From positions 620,001 through 684,000 of the forward strand of contig CAXXXM010000002.1 of NCBI GenBank assembly GCA_963663265.2: 64,000 nucleotides of DNA, written 5' to 3'. The stretch is from JAEXOD01 sp963663265. GTDB taxonomy: Bacteria > Bacteroidota > Ignavibacteria > Ignavibacteriales > Melioribacteraceae. This document shows positions 25,836-35,092 of this stretch, in pieces (positions within the stretch are counted from its first letter, which is position 1; each line of letters starts with the position of its first letter). Both the position numbers and the translations under genes were made by a program. The notes below the pieces were generated by a model that was given only the letters and a program-made list of their open reading frames with translations, made no database searches and had not been told where the DNA came from.

Positions 25836-28751
25836 ATGAATGTAAAACTGTTAAACCGAATTTTCGGAGCGGTAGTATTTTTAATTACTGCATTTGTTTA
25901 TTTCTCTACAGTCCAGCCTTCTGTATCATTTTGGGACTGCGGAGAATTTATAGCATCTTCATATTTGTTGCAAGTACCGCATCCACCGGGAACTCCATTC
26001 TTCTTAATATTAGGAAGAGTATTTTCATTAATTCCATTTGCCGCTAATATAGCATTTAGAGTTAATACAATGTCTGTTCTTACAAGTGCTTTTTCTGTTA
26101 TGTTTTTATATCTAATTGCTGTTAGATTAATAAACAACATGCTTAATGAAAAAGAACCTTCAATTTTTAGTGCATTTATTACAAATACTGCTGCTGCAAT
26201 TGGAGCTTTATCGTTAGCTTTTAGTGCAACCTTTTGGTTCAATGCTGTTGAAGCTGAAGTATATGCTACTTCAACATTTTTTATTGCCATTATTACATGG
26301 CTTGTTGTTTTATGGAATGACAAAGCAGATGAACCCGGAAGTGAAAGATATTTAATTCTTATTTCCTATTTAATCGGTCTTTCAACTGGCGTTCACTTAA
26401 TGGCTGTATTAGGTGCCGTACCTATTGTTATGATTATTTATTTTAGAAAATATGTTTCAGATGATGCTGCATTAAAAAAATCAGGTTATTTGTTTTTAAT
26501 TCATGCTGCTATTGTAACAGTTGTTGCTTTCATATTATGGTCTGGCTTAACCGATACAACTCCTCCTATGCCTGAAGAGTATAAACAAATTGATTCTAAA
26601 TTTGTTATGATTGCTATTGCTATAAGCGTTATTTTTATGGGTATTTTTTGGAAAAAAATCTTTACCAGAAGCTCTTTTTATATTCCTATTATGATTGGCG
26701 GTGTTGTATTAATTGGTTATTATCCATTTATGGTAAAAAAAATACCGGCATTAATTTCTTCGTTAGGCGGCAATAATGATATTACTGATGTTATTATTTT
26801 GTTTTTATTATTAGGTGTTTTAACTTCTGCTATATATTTTGTTAACAAAAAAGGACTTTTTACATTAGATTTAATTCTAAAGGCTGCTTTGTTTGCAATA
26901 ATAGGATTTACATCATATTCAATGATTATCATCCGTTCAAATCAAGATACTCCAATTAACTTAAATAGTCCAAAAACTTTTACTGAATTGGAATCATATC
27001 TTAATCGTGAACAATATGGTGACTTCCCAACATTTAAAAGAAGATTCTCTCAAGAAGATCATCAAGCAGGAATTTATAACGAGTATTCAAGCGATTTAGA
27101 TTTCTTATGGACTTATCAAGTTGACCATATGTTCAATAGATACTTATTATGGAACTATGCTGGAAATTCTTCAACAGTACAAGACTCTCCGGTTGATTGG
27201 TCAGTATTATGGGGTATCCCTTTCTTTATTGGCTTATTTGGAATATTTTATCAGTTTCAAAAAGATTGGAAGATGGGCTCTGTTTTCCTTATGATGTTTA
27301 TATTTCTTGGATTTTTAACAGCTTTTTACCAAAATCAACAGGAACCCCAACCACGTGAAAGGGATTATTTTTACGTCGGAGCTTTCTTTGTATATTCAAT
27401 ATGGATTGCACTTGGTGTGCGAGGAATAGTTGAAGTATTACAATCATATGTTAAAAGTGATTTGGTAAAACCTCTTACAGTTGGAGTTTTATTAGTATGT
27501 GTTGTTTTAATTCCAGCAAAAATGTTTGGTGCAAACTATCATAAAAACGATAGATCACGTAATTATGTTCCTTGGGATTATTCATACAATATGCTTCAAA
27601 GTGTAGAACCTAATGCAATTTTGTTTACCAACGGCGATAATGATACTTTCCCATTATGGTATTTACAAGATGTTGAAGGTGTTAGACGCGACGTTCGTAT
27701 TGTAAACTTAAGTTTGTTGAATACACCTTGGTATATTTTACAAATGAAAAACACTACTCCTCATGGGGCATTAAAAGTTCCTATGAGTATGCCGGATGCT
27801 CAAATTCAACAAATTGGATATACAAGATTTAGCGGCTCTAATGAATTTTTACCTCTTTCCGATGCCCAATTACAGAAATTTGAAGTTGTGGATTCAACTA
27901 TTGCAAAGAATAAAGGTTTAAGCTGGATGTTAAAACCTACATTAAACTTTGGTTCATTCCAAGGATTAAGAGTTCAAGATTTAGCTGTTCTTGATATTAT
28001 CAAAACATCTAATTGGGAACGTCCAATTTATTTTGCGGTTACTTGTTCCGACGATAGCAAAATTGGATTGGATGATCACTTAATTATGGAAGGCTTAGCA
28101 TTTAAACTTGTTCCTCAAAAACGTCCTGGAAGATTGGAGTTTGTAAACGAAAAAGTAATGCTACAAGCTTTATTTAACAATAGTCCCGAAACTTTCTCCA
28201 AAGAATATAAACCTGGATTCAGATTTACAGGACTAAATGATTCCACAATCTATTTTGATGACAATCATGTTAGATTAACACAAAATTACAGAAACTCTTT
28301 CTTACGCCTCTCATTGTATTATTTGAATAACAAACATGATTATGCTAAGGTTATTCAAGTACTTGATAAGATGGAATCAGTTATGCCAAGAAAGAATATT
28401 GCAATGGATCCAAGATTATTATTTGATTTAGGTTCTATTTATTATTCAGCAGGAGGTTCAAAACAATACGCTTCAATTGCTAAAGATGTTGAAGCTTATG
28501 CATTGAACCAACTTGAAGTTAATCCTATGGATGTTCAAAGCTATTATAATCCTTACAGAATGCTGCTTGACACTTATGAAAATTTGAAAGATTATAAAAA
28601 AGCTTTGGGTGTTGCAAATAGATTAAAAACTTATTTTCCAACTGACAAAACCATTATCGATATGATTAATCGTTATACAGCATTAAGTAATATGCCTTCA
28701 GTTGATGAAATGAATAAAGATTTACAATTACACGATTCGTTAAAGAAATAA
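25836..28751 (+). CDS. DUF2723 polytopic membrane protein with C-terminal helical repeats
   Basis: A 971-residue protein. Residues 1-570 contain about 11 membrane helices and the DUF2723 signature near the N-terminus, FWDCGEFIASSYLLQVPHPP followed by GTPFF, where the conserved acidic pair sits in an extracytoplasmic loop as in GT-C transferases. DUF2723 is related to eukaryotic TMEM260, a protein O-mannosyltransferase, so a glycosyl-transfer role is plausible but unproven here. The soluble C-terminus (from about residue 810) contains TPR-like helices. A clear intrinsic terminator follows the gene. Confidence 0.85.
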   Translation: MNVKLLNRIFGAVVFLITAFVYFSTVQPSVSFWDCGEFIASSYLLQVPHPPGTPFFLILGRVFSLIPFAANIAFRVNTMSVLTSAFSVMFLYLIAVRLINNMLNEKEPSIFSAFITNTAAAIGALSLAFSATFWFNAVEAEVYATSTFFIAIITWLVVLWNDKADEPGSERYLILISYLIGLSTGVHLMAVLGAVPIVMIIYFRKYVSDDAALKKSGYLFLIHAAIVTVVAFILWSGLTDTTPPMPEEYKQIDSKFVMIAIAISVIFMGIFWKKIFTRSSFYIPIMIGGVVLIGYYPFMVKKIPALISSLGGNNDITDVIILFLLLGVLTSAIYFVNKKGLFTLDLILKAALFAIIGFTSYSMIIIRSNQDTPINLNSPKTFTELESYLNREQYGDFPTFKRRFSQEDHQAGIYNEYSSDLDFLWTYQVDHMFNRYLLWNYAGNSSTVQDSPVDWSVLWGIPFFIGLFGIFYQFQKDWKMGSVFLMMFIFLGFLTAFYQNQQEPQPRERDYFYVGAFFVYSIWIALGVRGIVEVLQSYVKSDLVKPLTVGVLLVCVVLIPAKMFGANYHKNDRSRNYVPWDYSYNMLQSVEPNAILFTNGDNDTFPLWYLQDVEGVRRDVRIVNLSLLNTPWYILQMKNTTPHGALKVPMSMPDAQIQQIGYTRFSGSNEFLPLSDAQLQKFEVVDSTIAKNKGLSWMLKPTLNFGSFQGLRVQDLAVLDIIKTSNWERPIYFAVTCSDDSKIGLDDHLIMEGLAFKLVPQKRPGRLEFVNEKVMLQALFNNSPETFSKEYKPGFRFTGLNDSTIYFDDNHVRLTQNYRNSFLRLSLYYLNNKHDYAKVIQVLDKMESVMPRKNIAMDPRLLFDLGSIYYSAGGSKQYASIAKDVEAYALNQLEVNPMDVQSYYNPYRMLLDTYENLKDYKKALGVANRLKTYFPTDKTIIDMINRYTALSNMPSVDEMNKDLQLHDSLKK

Positions 28752-28767
28752 TTATATTTTAATTCTT

Positions 28768-28805
28768 AATACCCCGTTACTCAAAGTATACGGGGTATTT
28801 TTTTA
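28768..28805 (+). terminator. Intrinsic terminator after the DUF2723 gene
   Basis: A perfect 9-bp stem (AATACCCCG at 28768-28776, CGGGGTATT at 28791-28799) with a 14-base loop is followed by a run of T. It lies 16 bases after the stop codon and just before the GT9 gene. Confidence 0.9.
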
Positions 28806-28815
28806 TTTGGTTTAT

Positions 28816-29883
28816 ATGAAAAAAAACAAAAAAATATTAGTTTTAGCTCTTTCAGGTATTGGTGATGCATTAATGTTTACACCAGCCCTCAATTTTATAA
28901 AACAAGCCGAACCCAATACTATTGTTGATGTTTTAGTTATGTTTAGAGGTGTTAAAGACATATATGATAGAATTGGGCTTGCAGATAATGTTATATTTTT
29001 TGACTTTATGAAAGAAGGTGCTGCTAAATCATTAAAATTTGTTTTTTCATTACGAAATACTTATGATTATTCTATTAATGTTTACCCATCAAACAGAAAA
29101 GAATATAATATTATTTCATTTTTAATAGGGGCAAAAAAACGTGGTGCTGTTGAATACTTGCGTTGTTTTTATTCTGAATTTGGATTTTTAAATAATTGTA
29201 GAGTAAAGGAAAACGACTTTCTGCATAATGTTGAAGAAAATATAAAAATATGTGAAAAACTACTGGGTAAAAAAGCAGAAACAATTTCGCCTTTAATTCT
29301 AAAATTAAATAATTCAGATGAAAAATTTGCCAACGATTATATCCTTCAAAACAATTTACAAGATAAATTAATAATTGGTATTCATGCCGGTTGTTCATTA
29401 CTAAAAAATCATATACAAAGAAGATGGGAACCCGAAAAATTTATTCAATTATCAAAAAGATTAGTTAATGAAAAAAATGCCCACATCCTATTATTTGGGG
29501 GACCGGATGAAACTGAATTAAAAGATTTTATTAAAACAGGAATTAACTCAACTAATGTATATGTTGTTAAATCAAGCAGTTTAACTCAATCAGCAGCCCT
29601 TATGAAATACTGCTCGCTTTTTATTAGTAACGATTCCGGGTTAATGCACATAGCAGCAGCAATGCAAACAAAACTAATTCCTGTTATTGGTCCTACAAGT
29701 TTAAATTATATTCATCCTTGGAAATGCGATTATAAACCGGCAACAATTGATTTAGAATGTTCTCCATGTTTTATTTACTCGCCTCGCCCGTTATCGTGCT
29801 CAAGAAAAGATGTTAAATTCAAATGTATAAAAGAACTCTCGGTTGAAAAAGTATACTCCGTTGTTAACAAGTTTTTATCATAA
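28816..29883 (+). CDS. Family 9 glycosyltransferase (heptosyltransferase-like)
   Basis: A 355-residue GT-B enzyme of the ADP-heptose:LPS heptosyltransferase family. Signatures are the N-terminal VLALSGIGDALMFTPAL, the phosphate-binding IIGIHAGCSLLKNHIQRRW region, and FISNDSGLMHIAAAM with PVIGPTS near the C-terminus. The ATG at 28816 is preferred over a TTG three codons upstream. A role in lipopolysaccharide core or another surface glycan is likely; the sugar is unknown. Confidence 0.88.
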   Translation: MKKNKKILVLALSGIGDALMFTPALNFIKQAEPNTIVDVLVMFRGVKDIYDRIGLADNVIFFDFMKEGAAKSLKFVFSLRNTYDYSINVYPSNRKEYNIISFLIGAKKRGAVEYLRCFYSEFGFLNNCRVKENDFLHNVEENIKICEKLLGKKAETISPLILKLNNSDEKFANDYILQNNLQDKLIIGIHAGCSLLKNHIQRRWEPEKFIQLSKRLVNEKNAHILLFGGPDETELKDFIKTGINSTNVYVVKSSSLTQSAALMKYCSLFISNDSGLMHIAAAMQTKLIPVIGPTSLNYIHPWKCDYKPATIDLECSPCFIYSPRPLSCSRKDVKFKCIKELSVEKVYSVVNKFLS

Positions 29884-30001
29884 TACTTAAAGTTCTTACT
29901 ATTAATCCCAATATTTGCTATTTTTATCATAAAATACTTTGTAAATACCTTTTTTCATCTTGATATTAATTATAAATTTAAATAAAAAAAATGAGATATT
30001 T

Positions 30002-31912
30002 ATGAAATCAAAAAAACTACTATTTACATTATTCTTTATACTTTCAATAATTGGATGTTCAAATTCGGGAGAAAATAATTTGCAGGCTCCTTTAATTCCA
30101 ATGAAAGATTTTTTTAAGAATCCGGAGAAAACCGGTTACAAATTATCCCCAAGCGGCGAATATTTGTCATTCCTTCAACCATACGAAACACGCCTGAATA
30201 TTTATATCCAAAAAATTGGTGAAAAAACAGCTAACAGAATTACAGATTCAAAAGATAGAGATATTGCAGGATATTTTTGGAAAGGAAACAATCGTTTAGT
30301 TTATATTAAAGATACTAATGGAGATGAAAACTTTCATTTATTTAGTGTTGATATGCATGGTAAACAGTTAGTCGATTTAACTCCATTTCCTAAAGTTCGT
30401 GTAGAAATAATTGACGATTTACACGAAGACCAAAACAATATGATAATCCAAATGAATAAAAGAAACCCTAATTTATTTGATGTTTATCGTATAAATGTAA
30501 ATGATGGCAGGCTTGAATTGATTGCTGAAAATCCCGGTAATATAACCTCCTGGGTAACAGACCACAACGGTAAACTACGCATAGCGGTAACAACTGACGG
30601 CGTAAACAGCAGCGTACTTTATCGTGAAAATGAAACGGATCCATTTAAACCTCTACTCACAACTACTTTTAGAGAAACTTTTTACCCCTTGTTTTTTACT
30701 TTTGACAATAAAAATTTATACGCTGCTTCAAATATCCTACGTGACAAAATGGTTATTGTAGAATACGATTTAAAAGCTAATAAAGAACAACAAATTATTT
30801 TTAAAAATGATGATTATGATGTTGCAGAACTGTTTTATTCACAAAAAGATAAAAAGCTACTCGGTGTTTCATACGTTAGCTGGAAACAAGAATATGCTTT
30901 TTTAGATGAAAACAGAAAAACTATGCAAGAAGAATTGGAGAAAAAACTCATAGGTTACGAAGTTGCAATTTTTAGTAAAAATGATGATGAAAACAAATTT
31001 ATAGTACGGACTTACAACGATAAAACAAGAGGAGCTTACTATTTTTACAATTCCGATACTAAAGAGTTAATTAAATTAGCTGATATTTCCCCATGGTTGA
31101 AAGAAGAAAACCTTTGTGAAATGAAACCAATAAAATACAGGTCGCGTGATGGCTTAATTATACCCGGCTATTTAACTTTGCCAAAAGGAGTTGAAGCTAA
31201 AAACTTACCAGTAGTAATAAATCCGCATGGTGGTCCATGGGCACGCGATGAATGGGGATTTAATCCTGAAGTTCAATTTTTGGCAAATAGGGGTTATGCG
31301 GTTTTACAAATGAATTTTAGAGGTTCAACCGGTTATGGAAGAGAGTTTTGGCAGTCAAGTTTTAAGCAATGGGGTAAAACAATGCAAAACGACATTTCTG
31401 ACGGTGTAAAATGGTTAATTGATGAAGGCATTGCCGATAAAGAAAGAATTGCTATATATGGCGGTTCTTACGGTGGTTATGCCACATTAGCAGGTTTAGC
31501 TTTTACTCCGGAATTGTATGCTGCCGGTGTTGATTACGTAGGTGTTTCTAATTTATTCACTTTTATGAAATCGATTCCTCCTTACTGGAAACCTTATTTA
31601 GAAATGTTATACGAAATGGTTGGAAATCCTGAAACTGACTCATTGCAACTTTGGTCTACTTCTCCTGTTTATCATGTGGATAATATCAAAGCTCCTTTAT
31701 TAATAGCTCAAGGTGCCCAAGATCCTCGTGTTAACAAAAACGAAAGCGACCAAATGGTTGAAGCATTAAGAAAAAAAGGAATTGATGTTCCGTACATGGT
31801 TAAAGATAACGAGGGACATGGTTTCCACAATGAAGAAAATAGATTTGATTTTTACGGCGAAATGGAAAGATTTTTAGCCAAACATTTAGGTGGAAAAAAT
31901 ACAAATAAATAA
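30002..31912 (+). CDS. Lipoprotein S9-family prolyl oligopeptidase / acylaminoacyl peptidase
   Basis: A 636-residue serine peptidase with a lipoprotein signal (SIIGC, Cys19). Residues 50-370 form a WD40-like beta-propeller and the C-terminal 250 residues an alpha/beta hydrolase. The triad is visible: Ser in YGGSYGGYA, Asp in AQGAQDPRV, His in EGHGF. The oxyanion segment is NPHGGPWARD. Such enzymes cleave oligopeptides in the periplasm. The ATG at 30002 begins exactly at the signal peptide. A bidirectional terminator follows. Confidence 0.92.
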   Translation: MKSKKLLFTLFFILSIIGCSNSGENNLQAPLIPMKDFFKNPEKTGYKLSPSGEYLSFLQPYETRLNIYIQKIGEKTANRITDSKDRDIAGYFWKGNNRLVYIKDTNGDENFHLFSVDMHGKQLVDLTPFPKVRVEIIDDLHEDQNNMIIQMNKRNPNLFDVYRINVNDGRLELIAENPGNITSWVTDHNGKLRIAVTTDGVNSSVLYRENETDPFKPLLTTTFRETFYPLFFTFDNKNLYAASNILRDKMVIVEYDLKANKEQQIIFKNDDYDVAELFYSQKDKKLLGVSYVSWKQEYAFLDENRKTMQEELEKKLIGYEVAIFSKNDDENKFIVRTYNDKTRGAYYFYNSDTKELIKLADISPWLKEENLCEMKPIKYRSRDGLIIPGYLTLPKGVEAKNLPVVINPHGGPWARDEWGFNPEVQFLANRGYAVLQMNFRGSTGYGREFWQSSFKQWGKTMQNDISDGVKWLIDEGIADKERIAIYGGSYGGYATLAGLAFTPELYAAGVDYVGVSNLFTFMKSIPPYWKPYLEMLYEMVGNPETDSLQLWSTSPVYHVDNIKAPLLIAQGAQDPRVNKNESDQMVEALRKKGIDVPYMVKDNEGHGFHNEENRFDFYGEMERFLAKHLGGKNTNK

Positions 31913-31930
31913 ATACCTTATTTAAAACAA

Positions 31931-31974
31931 AAAAGCAGCAACAAAAAATTTATTTTTACGTTGCTGCTTTTTTT
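31931..31974. terminator. Bidirectional intrinsic terminator
   Basis: A perfect 12-bp stem (AAAAGCAGCAAC at 31931-31942, inverse at 31960-31971) with an A-run on the left and a T-run on the right. It can serve both the S9 peptidase gene from the left and the FmdB gene from the right. Confidence 0.9.
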
Positions 31975-31988
31975 ATTATAATTACTTG

Positions 31989-32240
31989 TTATAATCCACA
32001 CATCCCATTTGCACAGCCACCTCCCGAGTACGATGGTACTCCGCAATTACCGGAAGCACATGGACTTTCATAGCTGCTGCTTGAACTTCCTGAAATAGAT
32101 GCACTAAATGATGAGAATAGTTTTTTACTTTCTTTTGATTGACATTTAGGACAAACAACTTCTTCCAAATTTGATATCGATTTATGTAATACTTCAAACT
32201 TTGTATTACATTCTTTACATTGATATTCAAAAATTGGCAT
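31989..32240 (-). CDS. FmdB-family zinc-ribbon protein
   Basis: An 83-residue protein with the FmdB zinc ribbon: YQCKECNTKFEV and VVCPKCQSKESKKLFS supply two CxxC pairs. The C-terminal 35 residues are rich in Ser and Gly with three more Cys (PCASGNCGVPSYSGGGCANG), a tail common in this family. The role is unknown; regulation of formamide metabolism gave the family its name but is not general. Confidence 0.85.
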   Translation of the reverse strand: MPIFEYQCKECNTKFEVLHKSISNLEEVVCPKCQSKESKKLFSSFSASISGSSSSSYESPCASGNCGVPSYSGGGCANGMCGL

Positions 32241-32251
32241 ATTATTACTCC

Positions 32252-32908
32252 TTATATAATTTTAGTATTTAATTCTGCAATGTTTTCAATTGAAGCCTCA
32301 ATAATATCACCAGAGACAACTTTACTAACCCCTTCAGGCGTTCCTGTAAATATTAAATCCCCTACTTCCAAAGTCATTTTATTGGAAATATATTCTACTA
32401 TTTCAACAGGCTTAAATATCATCTTATTTAATTTAGAGTTTTGTCTTTCAACTCCATCAACTGTTAATTTTATTGTTTCATCAAGCGTTAGATTATAATC
32501 TTCTTTTAAAACAAATTCTGCAAGAACTGCTGAATTATCAAAACACTTTGCTAAAGTCCAAGGATCTCCTTTTTCTCTCATTTCATTTTGAATATCACGC
32601 AATGTCATATCAAGTCCAACAGAATATGCATAAATAGCTTCTTCAGCTACTTCTTTTGTAGCATTTTTAATAGTTTTTCCAATTAATAACACTAATTCTA
32701 CTTCATGGTGCAGATTATTTGAAAAATCAGGATGTTTAATCGAATCACCCGAGTAAATTATTGCAGACGATGGTTTTAAGAATATCAAAGGAAATTGAGG
32801 TAATTCATTTCCTAATTCAGCAGCATGGGCTGCATAGTTTCTTCCTACACAAACTATTTTCCCTACTGTAAATTCTTTTTGCTGGTTTTTTATTTTTACT
32901 GTTTTCAT
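32252..32908 (-). CDS. Fumarylacetoacetate hydrolase (FAH) family protein
   Basis: A 218-residue single-domain member. It contains GKIVCVGRNYAAHAAELGNE, the metal-binding HHEVELVLLIGK segment, and DLIFTGTPEGVSKV near the C-terminus. The family hydrolyses or decarboxylates 2-oxo acids such as acylpyruvates and oxaloacetate. It lies 11 bases upstream of the fmdB gene and is probably cotranscribed. Confidence 0.9.
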   Translation of the reverse strand: MKTVKIKNQQKEFTVGKIVCVGRNYAAHAAELGNELPQFPLIFLKPSSAIIYSGDSIKHPDFSNNLHHEVELVLLIGKTIKNATKEVAEEAIYAYSVGLDMTLRDIQNEMREKGDPWTLAKCFDNSAVLAEFVLKEDYNLTLDETIKLTVDGVERQNSKLNKMIFKPVEIVEYISNKMTLEVGDLIFTGTPEGVSKVVSGDIIEASIENIAELNTKII

Positions 32909-32945
32909 AACATATTAGATATAATTATTAATAAAAGGATTCAAT

Positions 32946-34196
32946 TTATGTTTTTTGTTTTTTCTTTTTAGCAGCCGGAAATAGCACATTATTTAAAATC
33001 AGCCTATAACCGGGTGAATTTTTAAAGATGTTTAAATCTGTTGGAGGATCTCCAACAGCGTGCTTATAATCCTCGGGGTCATGTCCACCATAAAAAGTAA
33101 AAGTACCTCTTCCAAAATTTCCATGCAGATATTTTACCTGATCAGAACCGGCACGCTCTCCCATAATAAATACAGATTTTTTTATTAGATTTTTTCTAAA
33201 CATCGTTGTCTGTCCCATAAAACCTCTAATAACATTAACATGATTTTGCGTTAACATTGTTGGAACAGGATCAAACTTTGCCGAAAACTCAAATAAGGTA
33301 AAATAATCGTTTTGTTCATTCCCAATTTCTTCAAGTTGAATATCAATATCGCTATATTCATACACATATGGGTTTAAATCTATTTTAAAATTTTCAAAAG
33401 CAAAAGTTTTTGTAAAATCTAATTTTTCTTGTGCGTTTTTATCGTAAGGGTCGCCATCAAACATTTTATCAACCATATCAACATTTTCAGCAGCCAAAGC
33501 AATATCATAAGAATCGGTAGCTGAACACATTGCAAACAAAAATCCTCCATCGCCTACATATTTTTTAATTGTCAGCACAACTTGTTTTTCCATTTCGCTA
33601 ACTTTGTGGAAACCTAATTTTTTGGCTTCATTTTCGTATAACATCTGTTGTTCAATGTACCATGGGGCGTTATGAAAACTTGCGTAAAATTTCCCATACT
33701 GTCCTGTAAAATCTTCATGGTGTAAATGAAGCCAATCATATTTTTTCAAATCTCCTCTTAATATTTCCGCAATCCATAACTTTGTATATGGTACTTCGGC
33801 ATACTCTAAAGCTAATGTTACTGCATCATCCCAAGGCTTAAATCCAGGTGGAACGTAAACAGCAATTTCAGGAGCTTTTTCTAATCTAACAACATCCGTG
33901 TTTGAATCCTCACTTTGGAGTTCTGCATATAAACTATTTGCCTCTGCCATACTTATCTGGACAAAACTAACCCCTTTTACTCTACATTTAATTGCTAAAT
34001 CTTCAGAATAATCTAATAAAAAAGAGCCCCCCTTATAATTCAAAAGCCAATCTGCAGTTTGTCCCTCTTTAATGTAGTTAAATGTTATTCCATACGCTTT
34101 TAAATGGTTGGTCTGTGTTAAATCCATGTTTATTAATAGCTTTGCTTGACCAAAAACATTAAATGCAAACAAAAATAAAATTATAAAATTTTTCAT
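32946..34196 (-). CDS. Conserved secreted protein of unknown function (often mislabelled asparagine synthetase B)
   Basis: A 416-residue protein with a signal peptide (MKNFIILFLFAFNVFGQA). I recognise the family from its opening, NHLKAYGITFNYIKEGQTAD followed by WLLNYKGGSFLLDY, which databases often label asparagine synthetase B. Nothing of that enzyme is visible: there is no N-terminal catalytic Cys and no PP-loop SGGxDS motif. The middle (YDWLHLHHEDFTGQYGKF) and the segment GGFLFAMCSATDSYDIALAA look like a Rossmann/glutamine-amidotransferase-like fold. Its export signal argues for a periplasmic or surface role. Confidence 0.65.
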   Translation of the reverse strand: MKNFIILFLFAFNVFGQAKLLINMDLTQTNHLKAYGITFNYIKEGQTADWLLNYKGGSFLLDYSEDLAIKCRVKGVSFVQISMAEANSLYAELQSEDSNTDVVRLEKAPEIAVYVPPGFKPWDDAVTLALEYAEVPYTKLWIAEILRGDLKKYDWLHLHHEDFTGQYGKFYASFHNAPWYIEQQMLYENEAKKLGFHKVSEMEKQVVLTIKKYVGDGGFLFAMCSATDSYDIALAAENVDMVDKMFDGDPYDKNAQEKLDFTKTFAFENFKIDLNPYVYEYSDIDIQLEEIGNEQNDYFTLFEFSAKFDPVPTMLTQNHVNVIRGFMGQTTMFRKNLIKKSVFIMGERAGSDQVKYLHGNFGRGTFTFYGGHDPEDYKHAVGDPPTDLNIFKNSPGYRLILNNVLFPAAKKKKQKT

Positions 34197-34395
34197 ACAC
34201 CGTCTTTTGTTTTTTCTATTTTACTGTTTATTCTGTAATTTGTTGCAACACATAGACTATAAAACTATTTAAATATTAATAGTATATTAAATTTCCATTA
34301 ATTACAATTTTTACATTTGAAAAATAGTATTATTTCTTTAATTTAAAAACATTACACAAATAATAATCAATAACAAAAAATTAGTGGAGGTACTA

Positions 34396-34983
34396 ATGGC
34401 AGTAAAAAATATTTTAATGTTTGTTGGTGATTTTGTTGAAGATTATGAAGCAATGGTTCCCTACCAAATGCTAACTATGGTTGGTCATAAAGTTTCAACT
34501 ATTTGTCCGGGTAAAAAAGCAGGTGAAACAGTTAAAACAGCAGTACATGATTTTGTGGGAGATCAAACTTATGCAGAAATTCCGGGACATCGTTTTTTAG
34601 TTAACTACGACTTTGATCAAGTAAAACCGGAAGAGTTTGATGCTTTGGTAATACCGGGTGGAAGAGCACCTGAATATTTACGCTTAAATTCAAGAATTAT
34701 TGAAATAACAAAACACTTTGCAGAAAACAATAAACCAATTGCTGCAATTTGTCACGGACCTCAAATTTTAGCGGCAGCCGGTGTGTTAAAAGATAGATGT
34801 GTTATATCTTATCCCGCTGTTGGACCCGAATGTGTTGTTGCAGGTGCAAAATTTGGAGAAGTTGCTGCCGGCGCTAATAACGCTGTTACAGATGGCAACC
34901 TTGTAACTGCTCCGGCTTGGCCCGCACACCCTGCTTGGATGAGCCAATTTTTAAAAGTTCTTGGTTCGGTTATTGAACCATAA
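34396..34983 (+). CDS. DJ-1/PfpI-family protein
   Basis: A 195-residue protein with the nucleophile-elbow Cys in AAICHGPQILAAAG and the acidic residue region DFVEDYEAMVPYQML at the N-terminus. Members act as deglycases, proteases or chaperones; the exact activity is not readable. The ATG at 34396 follows a GGAGG ribosome site by six bases, so the GTG at 34384 is rejected. The gene stands alone, followed by a degenerate palindromic repeat. Confidence 0.9.
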   Translation: MAVKNILMFVGDFVEDYEAMVPYQMLTMVGHKVSTICPGKKAGETVKTAVHDFVGDQTYAEIPGHRFLVNYDFDQVKPEEFDALVIPGGRAPEYLRLNSRIIEITKHFAENNKPIAAICHGPQILAAAGVLKDRCVISYPAVGPECVVAGAKFGEVAAGANNAVTDGNLVTAPAWPAHPAWMSQFLKVLGSVIEP

Positions 34984-35034
34984 TTATGTAAACAAGTATT
35001 CAAATTAAAGGTTTTCATAATTAAGTAGTTTTGA

Positions 35035-35061
35035 GGTGGTCATAATTTTAACATGACCACC
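35035..35061. repeat. Degenerate copy of the dispersed palindromic repeat
   Basis: Arms GGTGGTCAT and ATGACCACC with a nine-base loop, preceded by a TTCATAATT-like lead-in. This matches the organisation of the units at 22.5 kb and 39.4 kb. It lies between two convergent genes and may also act as a terminator. Confidence 0.6.
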
Positions 35062-35092
35062 ATTTATACTTTCCTATCATTTTAATTATACT

